64,000 nt of DNA, from the NCBI GenBank assembly GCA_947331495.1, contig CAMZOI010000001.1:2125962-2189961 (forward strand), written 5' to 3'. Positions 48,115 to 57,646 of this stretch are shown piece by piece (position 1 is the stretch's first letter; each line of letters starts with the position of its first letter). The notes under the pieces are model-generated. The model made no database searches, was not told the DNA's origin, and saw nothing but the letters and a program-made list of their open reading frames with translations. This DNA comes from Erythrobacteraceae bacterium Alg239-R51. GTDB lineage: Bacteria > Pseudomonadota > Alphaproteobacteria > Sphingomonadales > Sphingomonadaceae. The position numbers and the translations under genes are program-made.

Positions 48115-50119
48115 GAACCTGCGGCAGTTGCTCGGCGGTTCCGCCGGGTTCGTACCACAGGTAAAGCGGCACGCCCGCCGCCCCCTGCCGCGTCAACATG
48201 CGCGCAATATCCTCGTCGCGCTGCGTCCAGTCGGCGCGCAATGCGATCACGCCGGCCTCATCGAACGCCTCGCGCGTTGCCTCGCGCTCGATTGCGACCT
48301 GCTCGTTGACCTTGCACGTCACGCACCAGTCGGCGGTGAACCAGACGAACACAGGACGGCCCGAAGCGCGCGCTTCGGCGAGCGTGGTGTCGCTGAATTC
48401 GATCGGATCGAGGAGGCTGGCGCTCACCGCGCCCGATTCTGAAGGGCGGGGCAGGAGCGCGACCGCCACTCCAAGCGGGATCGCCAGCGCCGCCAGACCG
48501 AACCCTCCACCGATCGAACGGCGTCGCTGCATGCCGCCAATCAAGGCAAGCCCGACCACGCCGATTGCGACGACGACAGCCACCAGAGCAAGATAATCCC
48601 ATCCGCCGATCCGCCAGACCAGCCAGGCGAGCGCCAGTGCGGTCAGACCCATCGGCACCGCCATCCAGCGCCGGAAGCTTGCCATCCACGGTCCCGGCTT
48701 CGGCAGGCGCGAACGGATTGCGGGCACGAACCCGACCAGCAGGAACGGCAACGCCAAGCCGATGCCCAGAGCCACGAAGATCAGCAAGCCGTCGAGCGGG
48801 GGCAGGACCAGCGCCGCTCCCAGTGCGACCGCCATGAACGGACCCGTGCACGGCGTGGCAACGAATGCGGCGAGCAACCCGGTCGAGAACGATCCTCGCT
48901 TCGAGGGAGCCGCCCCGGAGATTGCCATGCCGGGGATCTCGAACAGGCCCAGAAAGTTGGCGGTAATCGCGCTGGCAAGCAGCAGCAGCACGACCACCAC
49001 GACCGGCTCCTGAAGCTGGAACGCCCAACCCACCTGCGTGCCTGCCGAGCGGAGCAGCAGCACGGCCGTACCCAGCGCCGCACAGGCCAGAACCACACCC
49101 GCAGTATAGGCGACGGCATCGGCGCGCGCAGCCCGCCTTTCGCCGCCCGCCTTCGCCAGAGCGAGCGCCTTCAGACTGAGAATCGGGAAAACGCACGGCA
49201 TGATGTTCAGCAGAAGACCGCCTGCCAACGCCCCCAAGAGAAGTTGCCATAGTGCGGGCGCCGAATTGCCATCAATCGGCGGGGCGCCCTCAAGCGGCAC
49301 CTCGGCAGGCGAAGCGACAAAGCGAACGCCGCGCCCATCTCCGAACGAGAAAATCCCTGAGACACTTTCCGGTACAGCGGCGACCTGTTCTGCCAGTCGC
49401 GTAAGGGGCATTTCGGCAACCAGCAGGTTGCCTTCGCGAAGGAAGGTCTGGGGGCCCGCATATTGCGGGCGAAGGCCGGCACCGAGCTCTTCGTTCTCGA
49501 TGAACAGATGCGGCTCTGCAAGATCGAGATCTGATGGAAGTGGTATCGCAACGCGCAGACGATCGTTTGCGATCTCGAACCCGGCCGTGGTGTCGAGCAT
49601 GGGCGCTATCCTTGCGCGCCAGGCATCGAAATTGCCTCCGATCCGTGGCTGCAACGCGGCGTCCTGGGGCACGCAGATGCGATCGGTGCAGGCGAGGAAC
49701 TCGACGAACCCGGTAACGTCGCGCACGTCGATCGAGCTTGCGCCCGCGGCGCTTTCAACGGGGACGAGCACCACATACTCGCCCTCGTAGATGTGGTTCA
49801 TCAATCCGCCGATCAGCAAGGTCTGGGGGACCGGATACAGCGGTTCGCCAATCTCCCACCCGGCGGGCAGATCGAGCTGCAGGTCCATCCCCTGCCCGGC
49901 ATCGCCCGGATTGGACCAGTATCCGTGCCATTCCTCGCTTCGGGGACTGAAGCGAAGAGCGAGCATCCAGGTCTGCCCAGGCGTGGGCATACCATCCGCG
50001 AACAGTTCGACGGCGATGTTCCCGTCGCCGAACCGTTCTTCCTGGGCAGTAGCCTGCGCGGGAACCAGCCACGCAAGAACAAGGATCAGCGCGACGTACA
50101 CAAATCGCCAACCAGCCAT
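48053..50119 (-). CDS. Thiol:disulfide interchange protein, ScsB/DsbD type
   Basis: Inner-membrane electron conduit carrying thiol reducing power from cytoplasmic thioredoxin to the periplasm. The 688-aa protein has a signal peptide (LILVLAWLVPAQATAQ), an N-terminal DsbD-like beta domain with 'FLACTDRICVPQDA', a block of about eight transmembrane helices including 'NIMPCVFPILSLKALAL' and 'VATPCTGPFMAVALG' with the paired cysteines, and a C-terminal thioredoxin domain with WFTADWCVTCK. The N-terminal domain is longer than in E. coli DsbD, as in ScsB. Divergent from the UbiH-family gene, 69 bases apart. Confidence 0.9.
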   Translation of the reverse strand: MAGWRFVYVALILVLAWLVPAQATAQEERFGDGNIAVELFADGMPTPGQTWMLALRFSPRSEEWHGYWSNPGDAGQGMDLQLDLPAGWEIGEPLYPVPQTLLIGGLMNHIYEGEYVVLVPVESAAGASSIDVRDVTGFVEFLACTDRICVPQDAALQPRIGGNFDAWRARIAPMLDTTAGFEIANDRLRVAIPLPSDLDLAEPHLFIENEELGAGLRPQYAGPQTFLREGNLLVAEMPLTRLAEQVAAVPESVSGIFSFGDGRGVRFVASPAEVPLEGAPPIDGNSAPALWQLLLGALAGGLLLNIMPCVFPILSLKALALAKAGGERRAARADAVAYTAGVVLACAALGTAVLLLRSAGTQVGWAFQLQEPVVVVVLLLLASAITANFLGLFEIPGMAISGAAPSKRGSFSTGLLAAFVATPCTGPFMAVALGAALVLPPLDGLLIFVALGIGLALPFLLVGFVPAIRSRLPKPGPWMASFRRWMAVPMGLTALALAWLVWRIGGWDYLALVAVVVAIGVVGLALIGGMQRRRSIGGGFGLAALAIPLGVAVALLPRPSESGAVSASLLDPIEFSDTTLAEARASGRPVFVWFTADWCVTCKVNEQVAIEREATREAFDEAGVIALRADWTQRDEDIARMLTRQGAAGVPLYLWYEPGGTAEQLPQVLTPDLLVRKARNSQELGRSR

Positions 50120-50188
50120 TGTTCTTGCCTCTGTCACGGTTGCGCATCTAGGACCGGACCGGACAATTCGCAATCGAACGGACCGGCT

Positions 50189-51412
50189 GTGACTCAAGCA
50201 ACACAAAAGCAAGACCTGCTAATCCTGGGCGGGGGGCTGGTGGGGATGACCCTGGCGCTGGCCGCGGCAAGCAAGGGATTGTCCTGCCATCTCGTCGACC
50301 GGGCCGATCCTTCGGCCCTGACCGCCGAAGGTTTCGACGGCCGGGCCTCGGCGATTTCCACCGCGAGTTGGCGCCTGTTCCGCAATATCGGACTGGAACA
50401 AGCGCTCGAACCGCATGGCTGCGACATCGCGGCAATCGCGGTCGTCGATCAGATGAAGCCGGGCCGTCTCGATTTCCGGCCCGAACCGCATGAAGGAACG
50501 CTTGGCAGGATGTTCGCCAATCGCCAGTTGCGGATCGCCCTGCTCGAAGCCGTCCGGTCCCAGCCGCTGATTTCGCTGCATGCCCCGGTCGATGTCTTCG
50601 AACGCACGCGCGGCGAATTCGGCGTGGCTGCCAGGCTTTCCGACGGGCGCACGCTCGAAGCGGTGCTGATGGTCGCGGCAGAAGGACGCGGGTCGCCCGC
50701 GCGCGAGGAAGCGGACCTCAAGATGGCGAAATGGGACTATAGCCACCGGGCGATCATCGGCGGCCTCGACCATTCCAAATCGCACGAGAACGTCGCATGG
50801 GAAATCTTCTATCCCGACGGGCCGTTCGCGCTCCTGCCGATGCTCGACGGGCCCGAAGCGCAACATCGCAGCGCGCTTGTCTGGACGGTGGCCGAACAGG
50901 ATGCAGCGGGCGTCATGAAGCTGGGCGACCGGGCCTTTCTCGCCGAGGTGGAAAAACGCATGGGCAATCTGCTTGGCGAACTGTCGCTCAACAGTGCGCG
51001 TTCCTCCTATCCGCTCAGCTTTCAGCACACTGCGCGGATCGTCGATGATCGGCTGGTCCTTGTCGGCGACAGCGCGCACGGCATGCATCCGATCGCCGGG
51101 CAGGGCCTCAATCTCGGCCTGCGCGATGTCGGCACGCTGGTTGAAGTCCTCGACGAGGCTTTACGGCTCGGGCTCGATCTGGGCGATGCTCAGGTGCTGA
51201 AGAGATACGAGGAATGGCGCGCCCTCGACTCGTTCATGGTCATGGGCGCGACCGACAGTCTGACGCGTGTTTTCGGCGTTCGGGGCAAGAGCGCTTCTGC
51301 TGTCCGACGGTTCGGCATGGCCGGCATTCAGCGCCTGCCGATGCTGAAACGCTTTTTCATGGACGAGGCACGCGGCGTGTCGGGCAAGCTGCCCGAACTG
51401 TTGCGCTCCTGA
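50189..51412 (+). CDS. UbiH/UbiF/VisC-family FAD monooxygenase
   Basis: Flavoprotein hydroxylase predicted to act in ubiquinone ring hydroxylation. The 407-aa product starts at GTG 50189 and has the dinucleotide site ILGGGLVGMTLALAAA with acidic residue in 'CHLVDRAD', the 'FDGRASAIS' DG-like motif, and the FAD motif 'RLVLVGDSAHGMHPIAGQGLNLGLRDV'. Which ring position it hydroxylates cannot be told from the sequence, so ubiH-like is safest. In-frame codons upstream belong to the antisense of dsbD. Confidence 0.9.
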   Translation: MTQATQKQDLLILGGGLVGMTLALAAASKGLSCHLVDRADPSALTAEGFDGRASAISTASWRLFRNIGLEQALEPHGCDIAAIAVVDQMKPGRLDFRPEPHEGTLGRMFANRQLRIALLEAVRSQPLISLHAPVDVFERTRGEFGVAARLSDGRTLEAVLMVAAEGRGSPAREEADLKMAKWDYSHRAIIGGLDHSKSHENVAWEIFYPDGPFALLPMLDGPEAQHRSALVWTVAEQDAAGVMKLGDRAFLAEVEKRMGNLLGELSLNSARSSYPLSFQHTARIVDDRLVLVGDSAHGMHPIAGQGLNLGLRDVGTLVEVLDEALRLGLDLGDAQVLKRYEEWRALDSFMVMGATDSLTRVFGVRGKSASAVRRFGMAGIQRLPMLKRFFMDEARGVSGKLPELLRS

Positions 51413-51415
51413 CGG

Positions 51416-52303
51416 TCATTCTTCTGCGGGACTGGGCTGTTCGATCCGGTTTCCGGCACTGTCGCGCAACAATCGCGGTTCAAGCACTGCCGACGTTTCG
51501 ATCAGGTCCACTGCCTGCTGGGTCGCGGCGTAGCGTTCGGCATCGCGGATCCACGATTGCGCGCGGTCCGCGCCTGGCAAATTGCGCACTTCCTCGATCG
51601 CCGCTTCGGTCCGGCCGCTTTCGAGAAACAGGCGCGCCCGGTCGAGCCTGCGTTGCGGTTGCGGCGAAGGCGCGCTCTGGCTGCGAATGACGAAAAGCTG
51701 CGACAATTCTTCCTGAAAGCGGGCGAAGCCGGTTTCGTCGGACGGTTTTGCAAGTCTGGGTGAAAGCCCCTCCAACCGGGCGATCAAGGCGTCGAGCGTG
51801 ACAGGATCGCGCGAATTGCGAATGATCGTACTGACTGCGTTGGGCAAGGCATCGCCGAAGCGAAGCCGCAACTGGTCGGCAAGAAATCCAAGCTCCGCCC
51901 CTCTTTCCAGCGCACGCCGCGTGGCGAATGCGATCAACAGACCTTCCGCCCGCGCAGCATTGCCGGCCGCTGCCTGCGCCTGCAGGTCGAGCCGGGTGAG
52001 ACGCTGTTCGGCAGCCGCAAGACGCTGATCTATGCCGCCCTGCTGTTCGGCCACCCTCTCGACCGCCTGGCGGGCTGCTGCCTGACTGGCGGTCGCGCTT
52101 GGCGTAGGGGACGGCTCGTTATCCGGCCGAGCGGGTTCGACGTCTGGTTCCCCTGCCGCTTGAAGCTGGACGGTTCCGTCATCGCTCAGACTGTACACGG
52201 CGTAGCCGACGAGCGCACCGCCCAGCAGGAACGAGGCGGTAACAGCCATGAGAACCGGGCGTAGGCCTGCCTTCGTTCGCCGCTTGGTCGAATACTGATC
52301 CAT
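51416..52303 (-). CDS. Membrane-anchored HemX/mitofilin-like protein
   Basis: 295-aa protein: short cytoplasmic N terminus (MDQYSTKRRTKAGLRP), one transmembrane helix (VLMAVTASFLLGGALVGYAVYSL), a Pro/Ala-rich linker (residues about 55-75), and a long helical region with heptad-like 'RQAVERVAEQQGGIDQRLAAAEQRLTRLDLQAQAAAG'. This architecture and its position just downstream of hemD match COG4223-type (mitofilin/HemX-like) proteins of Alphaproteobacteria. Exact role unknown; an inner-membrane scaffold is inferred. About 50 bases from hemD end. Confidence 0.82.
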   Translation of the reverse strand: MDQYSTKRRTKAGLRPVLMAVTASFLLGGALVGYAVYSLSDDGTVQLQAAGEPDVEPARPDNEPSPTPSATASQAAARQAVERVAEQQGGIDQRLAAAEQRLTRLDLQAQAAAGNAARAEGLLIAFATRRALERGAELGFLADQLRLRFGDALPNAVSTIIRNSRDPVTLDALIARLEGLSPRLAKPSDETGFARFQEELSQLFVIRSQSAPSPQPQRRLDRARLFLESGRTEAAIEEVRNLPGADRAQSWIRDAERYAATQQAVDLIETSAVLEPRLLRDSAGNRIEQPSPAEE

Positions 52304-52353
52304 CTAGTTCCGTTCCGCGACCCGCATGCGTCTTGCGCACCCTATCCCTATCA

Positions 52354-53037
52354 TCAGCCGTTCTGACACAAAGATTCCGCCAATGCCAGTAGGGCGCGGT
52401 CATCAGGTGTTCCGGCGATGTGGACAGCGCCCCAGTTTTTGCCTGCAAGCTCGGCCACACGTGGCCCGATAACGATGAGATCGAGCTTGTCGCGGTCGAT
52501 CTTCAGACGGTCGCATTCCTCGCGAAAACGAACCGCGGCCGCGCCCGAATGCAACAGGACGATCGCGCTTCTGCCGAGCGCTTCGGCGTCTTCCTTTCCC
52601 AAGCTTTCGGGAACTGCGCGGTAGACCACCACTGTATCGACGCGCACGCTGTCGGGAACGGTGAGCGGGACCCGTTGCTCACCCGCCAGACGGAGCAGCC
52701 GGACGTCGCGCCCGGCAAAGCCATCGAGCAGTGCCTGCAACCCGCCCTTGCCGGTACGGGCGACCATGAAACCGGCGGAACCGGCGGCATCGGCGGTTGC
52801 CTGGCCCACGGCATGCACCGGAAGCCTGGTCAGTTTTTCAAGCTTCTGACCGCCGTGCCGGAACACGTTCGCGCTTCCGACGAGGAGCCCGTCATACTGC
52901 GCGGGATCAGGCCGGTCCCACTCCACCGGTTCGATTTCGAACAGGGGAGCACCACGAATGTCGAGCCCACTGGCCCGCGCGGTTTCGGCGGTAACCGACC
53001 AGCCCGGTTCAGGGCGCAGGATGAAGACGGGTTTCAT
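52354..53037 (-). CDS. hemD: Uroporphyrinogen-III synthase
   Basis: Cyclises hydroxymethylbilane with D-ring inversion to uroporphyrinogen III in tetrapyrrole synthesis. The 227-aa product is a weakly conserved family; visible supports are 'KPVFILRPEPGWSVTAETARASG', 'DGLLVGSANVFRHGG', 'VHAVGQATADAAGSAGF', 'LRLAGEQRVPLTVP' and 'LDLIVIGPRVAELA', arranged as two related Rossmann-like halves. Position after hemC with a four-base ATGA overlap makes the call safe. No catalytic residues are essential in this family. Confidence 0.9.
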   Translation of the reverse strand: MKPVFILRPEPGWSVTAETARASGLDIRGAPLFEIEPVEWDRPDPAQYDGLLVGSANVFRHGGQKLEKLTRLPVHAVGQATADAAGSAGFMVARTGKGGLQALLDGFAGRDVRLLRLAGEQRVPLTVPDSVRVDTVVVYRAVPESLGKEDAEALGRSAIVLLHSGAAAVRFREECDRLKIDRDKLDLIVIGPRVAELAGKNWGAVHIAGTPDDRALLALAESLCQNG

Positions 53038-53960
53038 CTGCCGGTAAAGTGCTCGGTGACGGTAGGCGGTGCCTGCTCCAGCAGGCCACGGGCAAGATCG
53101 AGCGGTGCCTGAGCATTGTCCGCATCGAAATCCGCCTCACGTTCGACGCGGTCGGCCCCGTCGGGGCTGAAGATCGCCGCGCGCAGGTGCAATCGTCCGT
53201 TCGCCTGGCGCGAGAGCGCCGCGACGGGACTGCTGCACGAACCGCCAAGCCCTTCGAGCAAGCGCCTTTCGGCCAACACCTCGATATGACTGGCATGGTG
53301 GTCGATAGCCGCAAGCATTTGTTTCGTCCGCTCGTCATCGCGGCGACATTCGATACCGATCGCGGCCTGGGCGGGCGCAGGAAGCCAGTCCTCCGGATCG
53401 AGCCGGACCCCGACCTCGCTTTCTCCCAGCCTAGCCAGACCGGCCGCCGCCAGAAACGTCACGTCGGCTTCGCCGGCCGCCAGCTTGGCCCGGCGCGTCG
53501 CGACATTGCCGCGGATCGGCGCAACGCGGCAATCGGGGCGGCGATGAAGCAATTGCGCGGCGCGGCGAGGTGCACTCGTCCCTACCAGGGCATTCGGGGC
53601 GATGGCATCCAGCGAAGCCGCTCCGAGCAGGACATCGGCCTTGTCCTCGCGCGGGAGAATTGCACCTATGGCAATCGCATCGGGCCGCAGGGTTTCGACA
53701 TCCTTCATCGAATGCACCGACGCGTCGATCCGGCCTTCGAGCAACCAGGCATCGAGCTCGCGTGTCCACAGCGCCTTGCCGCCGATCTCGGCCAGTGGTC
53801 TGTCCTGTATGCGATCTCCGGTCGAGACTACGGGCACCAGTTCGACCGCGCTTTCATCCCATCCATGCGCGGCGCACAGACGCGCACGGGCCTCGTGCGC
53901 TTGCGCCATGGCCAGCGGGCTGCGGCGCGTTCCGAGCCGGATGAGGGGCATGTCTGACAT
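53034..53960 (-). CDS. hemC: Porphobilinogen deaminase (hydroxymethylbilane synthase)
   Basis: Polymerises four porphobilinogens on a dipyrromethane cofactor. The 308-aa protein begins with 'IRLGTRRSPLAMAQAHEARARL' and carries 'HSMKDVE' (substrate/cofactor Asp-Lys site), 'GTSAPRRAAQLLHRRPD', 'IRGNVATRRAKL' and 'LAERRLLEGLGGSCSSPVAA', where the cysteine in GGSC binds the dipyrromethane cofactor. Length is standard. Divergent from tsaD (45 bases between starts) and overlapping hemD. Confidence 0.97.
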   Translation of the reverse strand: MSDMPLIRLGTRRSPLAMAQAHEARARLCAAHGWDESAVELVPVVSTGDRIQDRPLAEIGGKALWTRELDAWLLEGRIDASVHSMKDVETLRPDAIAIGAILPREDKADVLLGAASLDAIAPNALVGTSAPRRAAQLLHRRPDCRVAPIRGNVATRRAKLAAGEADVTFLAAAGLARLGESEVGVRLDPEDWLPAPAQAAIGIECRRDDERTKQMLAAIDHHASHIEVLAERRLLEGLGGSCSSPVAALSRQANGRLHLRAAIFSPDGADRVEREADFDADNAQAPLDLARGLLEQAPPTVTEHFTGR

Positions 53961-54005
53961 TGGCTCGACTTGCCCTAGCGGGCAGGCACGCTAAGGGAAA
54001 GCGCA

Positions 54006-55046
54006 ATGGCGTTGGTTCTTGGAATAGAAAGCTCCTGCGATGAAACCGCGGCCGCGCTGGTGGACAGCGACCGGCGGATCGTGGCGCAGCGCATCGCTTC
54101 GCAGGATGCCGAACATGCGCCCTATGGCGGTGTCGTGCCCGAGATCGCGGCGCGCGCCCATGCCGAAAGGCTGGCCCCGATGATCGAAGCTGTTCTGGCC
54201 GATGGCCAGATGACGCTGGACGAGTGCGATGCGATTGCAGCCACCGCCGGGCCGGGCCTGATCGGCGGGGTCATGGTCGGGCTGGTCAGCGCCAAGGCCC
54301 TGGCCATGGCCAGCGATACGCCGTTGATTGCCGTGAACCATCTCGAGGGGCACGCGCTCAGCCCGCGCCTGGCGGATGCCAGCATCGGCTTTCCCTACGC
54401 ATTGTTGCTGGTCTCGGGCGGCCACTGCCAGATCCTGCGGGTCGAAGGCGTGGGCCAGTACCGGCGTATCGCCACCACGATCGACGATGCCCTGGGTGAA
54501 GCGTTCGACAAGACCGCAAAGATACTCGGTCTCGGCTTTCCCGGCGGCCCGGCCGTCGAGCGCAAGGCAGGAGAAGGCGATCCAGGCGCGGTTCCCCTGC
54601 CCCGCCCGCTTGTCGGCAGCAAGGAGCCGCATTTCTCCTTCGCCGGGTTGAAAAGCGCGGTTCTGCGCGCGCATGAGAGTGGAAAATATTCGGTCGCGGA
54701 CATCGCCGCGAGCTTTCAGCAGGCCGCGGTCGATTGCGTGATCGACCGGCTGCGGGTCGCTCTCTTGCAGATGCAGGATGTCGCGACCCTGGTGGTGGCG
54801 GGAGGGGTGGCGGCCAATTCGGCTGTTCGCTCCGCGCTCCTGCAGCTGGCGTCCGATCATCAGCTGCGCTTCGCCGCGCCGCCACCGAGCCTTTGTACCG
54901 ACAATGCCGCGATGATCGCCTGGGCCGGAGTCGAGCGGCTGGCGCTGGCTGATTTCATTCCCGACCCGCTCGATATTTCCGCACGTCCGCGCTGGCCGCT
55001 CGATCCAGGCGCGGAGCCGGTTCGGGGCGCAGGAGTGAAGGCATGA
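54006..55046 (+). CDS. tsaD: tRNA N6-threonylcarbamoyladenosine transferase TsaD
   Basis: Catalytic subunit that places the threonylcarbamoyl group on A37 of ANN-decoding tRNAs. The 346-aa product opens VLGIESSCDETAAAL, has the metal-binding histidines in NHLEGHALSPRL (H112, H116), 'LLLVSGGHCQILRV', 'GEAFDKTAKILGLGFPGGP' and C-terminal 'CTDNAAMIAWAG' with the third metal ligand Asp. The 4-base overlap with gpsA indicates an operon tsaD-gpsA-flippase. Confidence 0.97.
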   Translation: MALVLGIESSCDETAAALVDSDRRIVAQRIASQDAEHAPYGGVVPEIAARAHAERLAPMIEAVLADGQMTLDECDAIAATAGPGLIGGVMVGLVSAKALAMASDTPLIAVNHLEGHALSPRLADASIGFPYALLLVSGGHCQILRVEGVGQYRRIATTIDDALGEAFDKTAKILGLGFPGGPAVERKAGEGDPGAVPLPRPLVGSKEPHFSFAGLKSAVLRAHESGKYSVADIAASFQQAAVDCVIDRLRVALLQMQDVATLVVAGGVAANSAVRSALLQLASDHQLRFAAPPPSLCTDNAAMIAWAGVERLALADFIPDPLDISARPRWPLDPGAEPVRGAGVKA

Positions 55047-56032
55047 CCGTCGGCGTTCTCGGCGCCGGTGCATGGGGAACGGCCCTGGCGCAGATGCTGG
55101 CCAGCGACGGTCGCGACGTGACGATCTGGGCACGCGAGGCGGAACTGGTCGAGGAAATCAACACGGCCCGCACGAACGGTTTCTACCTTCCGTCGGTCAA
55201 GCTCGACGAGCGGGTCCGCGCGACCGGATCGCTGGCCGAAATGGCGCAACTCGACAGCCTTCTCGTGGTCACCCCCGCACAGCACATGGGCGCGGTTCTC
55301 GATGCGATGCCCTCGCATCCGCGCGATCTTGTCCTGTGCTCCAAGGGCATCGAGGCAGGCTCCGGTCGGTTGATGAACCATGTGGCCAAAACCTGCGCGC
55401 CGAATAGCGATATCGCGGTTCTGTCCGGCCCGACCTTCGCCCACGAAGTTGCAGCGGGCATGCCGACCGCCGTCACCCTGGCCTGCGGGGGTGGAGAAGC
55501 GCAGTGGAGCCGGCTTTCTCCAGCCATCGCGCGGCAGGCGTTCCGCCCCTATTACACCGACGATATCGTCGGCGCGGAGATCGGCGGTGCAGTGAAGAAC
55601 GTGCTGGCAATCGCCTGCGGCGTTGTCGAGGGGCTGGACCTCGGTCAGAATGCGCGGGCCGCTCTGATTGCGCGCGGCTATGCGGAAATGCTGCGTTTCG
55701 GCGAAGCCCTGGGCGCGCGGGCAGAGACCCTTGCGGGTCTTTGCGGTCTCGGCGATCTCGTGCTGACCTGCACGTCGACCTCGAGCCGCAATTTCTCGCT
55801 TGGCAAGGCCCTGGGCGAAGGCGGGAAAGCTGTGGATCTCATGGCCAATCGCAGGACCGTTGCCGAAGGCGCCCATACCGCCCCGGTCCTGGCAGAACTG
55901 GCCGCGCGACACGGTATTGCCATGCCGATCGTCGCTTCCGTCTATGACTTGCTGAAGGGCGACGACCCGCGCGAGGTCGTCCAGACGCTCCTGTCTCGCC
56001 CGCTCAAGGCCGAGCAGGACAGCGCGGGATGA
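55043..56032 (+). CDS. gpsA: Glycerol-3-phosphate dehydrogenase [NAD(P)+]
   Basis: Reduces dihydroxyacetone phosphate to sn-glycerol-3-phosphate, the backbone for membrane phospholipids. The 329-aa protein has GAGAWGTALA (residues 7-16), 'SKGIEAGSGRLMNHV', the catalytic Lys185 in 'GGAVKNVLAIACG', 'GLCGLGDLVLTCTS' and 'SRNFSLGKALGEG'. Overlaps both tsaD and the downstream flippase by ATGA. Confidence 0.97.
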   Translation: MTVGVLGAGAWGTALAQMLASDGRDVTIWAREAELVEEINTARTNGFYLPSVKLDERVRATGSLAEMAQLDSLLVVTPAQHMGAVLDAMPSHPRDLVLCSKGIEAGSGRLMNHVAKTCAPNSDIAVLSGPTFAHEVAAGMPTAVTLACGGGEAQWSRLSPAIARQAFRPYYTDDIVGAEIGGAVKNVLAIACGVVEGLDLGQNARAALIARGYAEMLRFGEALGARAETLAGLCGLGDLVLTCTSTSSRNFSLGKALGEGGKAVDLMANRRTVAEGAHTAPVLAELAARHGIAMPIVASVYDLLKGDDPREVVQTLLSRPLKAEQDSAG

Positions 56033-57528
56033 CTGCCGGACAGTCGAACGAAGACATGTCCGCCCTGGCCAAGGGAGGGCGGCAGAATTTCATCGGGTTC
56101 CTGCTTCGCCTCGCTGCGCGGATCCCGTTCCTGTTCATTGCCGGGCGGCTCTACGGACCCGATGCGGTGGGCCGCTTCGCCTCGGCCCTCGTGGTGGTGG
56201 AACTGGTCGCGCTGATCTGCGCGATGGGCGAGAAGCGGGGGCTGGCGCAGCGCCTGGCGGACGGAGAGAACACCCATCCCGCCAATCTCGTCTTCGACGG
56301 CATACTCCTGGCCACGCTGTTTTCCGCCTTGGCCGCGACCTTCTTCTACTTCGTACCGGCACCGCTTTTTCCCAGCGGACAATTCACCGAACTCGACCGG
56401 CTGATCGTACTTGCCATTCCGGGCTATGCGCTGACCGAGATCGTTCTGGCGGCGCAAGCCTATCGCTACGATATCGCCACCACGGTGCGGGCTCGCGCCG
56501 TGGTCGAGCCATGGACAATCTCGATCATGGCCGGGGTTTTCTATCTTGTCCCGTCGGTTAGCGAATCCGGCCTTGCCCTGGCCTATCTGGTGTCGATTTA
56601 CGCCGGGCTGGCCACGGGGTTGTGGGCGATGCTGCGCAGCTATGGACTGCCGCGGCGCTATCGCTTCCGCCTATCCTACATGAGCCAGGTCACGGTTCGG
56701 GCCCTGCCCCTGGCGACGGCGGACGCGATCGAATGGGGGACGCGGCGGGTCGATATCTTCATCCTGGGGCTCTTTGCTGCCCCGTCGGCTGTCGGGGTCT
56801 ATTACATGGCCCAGCAGATCGCCAGCCTTCCGCAAAAGCTCAAGACCAGCTTCGAGCCGATCCTGGGCCCGGTCATTACCAAGAACCTCAAGACGAACGA
56901 CTATGCGGCAATCGCGAAACAGGTCTGCCAGGTCGGTTTCTGGATCGTCGCCATGCAGGCAGGCATCGCACTGGCGCTCGGCGTTCCGGGCGAGGCGGTA
57001 ATGGGCCTGTTCGGGCCGGAATATGTCGGCGGGACCGGGGCGTTGGCGTTTCTGCTGGCGGCGGAAGTGGTCGCGGCGACCGCGGTCGTTTCCGAAGCGG
57101 TGCTGATCTATGTCGCCCGCGTGCGCAATTTATGGATCTCGATCGGCACGATCGCATTTCAGGCCGTCCTTACCTATGCCCTTATCGAGTTCATGGTCAG
57201 CAATGGCTACGGCGAACCATACAAGGCTGCCGCAGCAGCGATCGCACTGATGATCGCGTTGGGGCTTGCCAGCCTGATCAAGGCGCTGCTCCTGTCGCGG
57301 ATCCTGAAGCATCCGATCAACAATTTCCGCTGGCCGCTGGTCTGGGCTGCCGCGCCGGCGGTGGTGGTCGGTTTCGCGGCCACGCAATTGCCCGAATGGG
57401 CCGAATTGATCGTGGGCGTCCCGGCCATCCTGCTGGTCTATGGCTGGATCATCTGGAAACGCGGGTTCGGGCCGGAGGACCGCGTGTTGTTCCGTCGAAT
57501 GGACAAAGAAAAACCGGCAGAAATCTGA
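56029..57528 (+). CDS. Polysaccharide/lipid-carrier flippase-like membrane protein (MOP superfamily)
   Basis: 499-aa protein with about 13-14 predicted transmembrane helices, the pattern of Wzx/MurJ-like MOP transporters: a start 'GGRQNFIGFLLRLAARIPFLFIAGRLYGPDAVGRFASALVVVEL' common in oligosaccharide flippases, and central 'WGTRRVDIFILGLFAAPSAVGVYYMAQQIASLPQKLKTSFEPILGPVITKNL'. Probably exports a lipid-linked sugar across the inner membrane. Substrate undefined; no glycosyltransferase cluster is adjacent. Translationally coupled to gpsA (ATGA). Confidence 0.88.
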   Translation: MTAGQSNEDMSALAKGGRQNFIGFLLRLAARIPFLFIAGRLYGPDAVGRFASALVVVELVALICAMGEKRGLAQRLADGENTHPANLVFDGILLATLFSALAATFFYFVPAPLFPSGQFTELDRLIVLAIPGYALTEIVLAAQAYRYDIATTVRARAVVEPWTISIMAGVFYLVPSVSESGLALAYLVSIYAGLATGLWAMLRSYGLPRRYRFRLSYMSQVTVRALPLATADAIEWGTRRVDIFILGLFAAPSAVGVYYMAQQIASLPQKLKTSFEPILGPVITKNLKTNDYAAIAKQVCQVGFWIVAMQAGIALALGVPGEAVMGLFGPEYVGGTGALAFLLAAEVVAATAVVSEAVLIYVARVRNLWISIGTIAFQAVLTYALIEFMVSNGYGEPYKAAAAAIALMIALGLASLIKALLLSRILKHPINNFRWPLVWAAAPAVVVGFAATQLPEWAELIVGVPAILLVYGWIIWKRGFGPEDRVLFRRMDKEKPAEI

Positions 57529-57530
57529 TT

Positions 57531-57591
57531 CTGTCGTCGCGAGCGAGGGGTCCGGACCCGGGGAAGTCGCGGGTTCCTCGCGCTACGACAG
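57531..57591. repeat. Imperfect inverted repeat after flippase gene
   Basis: CTGTCGTCGCGAGCGAGG (57531-57548) is nearly complementary to CCTCGCGCTACGACAG (57576-57591), with a GC-rich centre that contains its own GGTCCGGACC dyad. No T-tract follows, so it may be a transcript-stabilising or REP-type element rather than a classic terminator. Confidence 0.5.
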
Positions 57592-57646
57592 GATTGCTCC
57601 ACCAGCATGCTTGGCAGGCCGGTCCGCTAGCGGCTAAGGACGCGTC

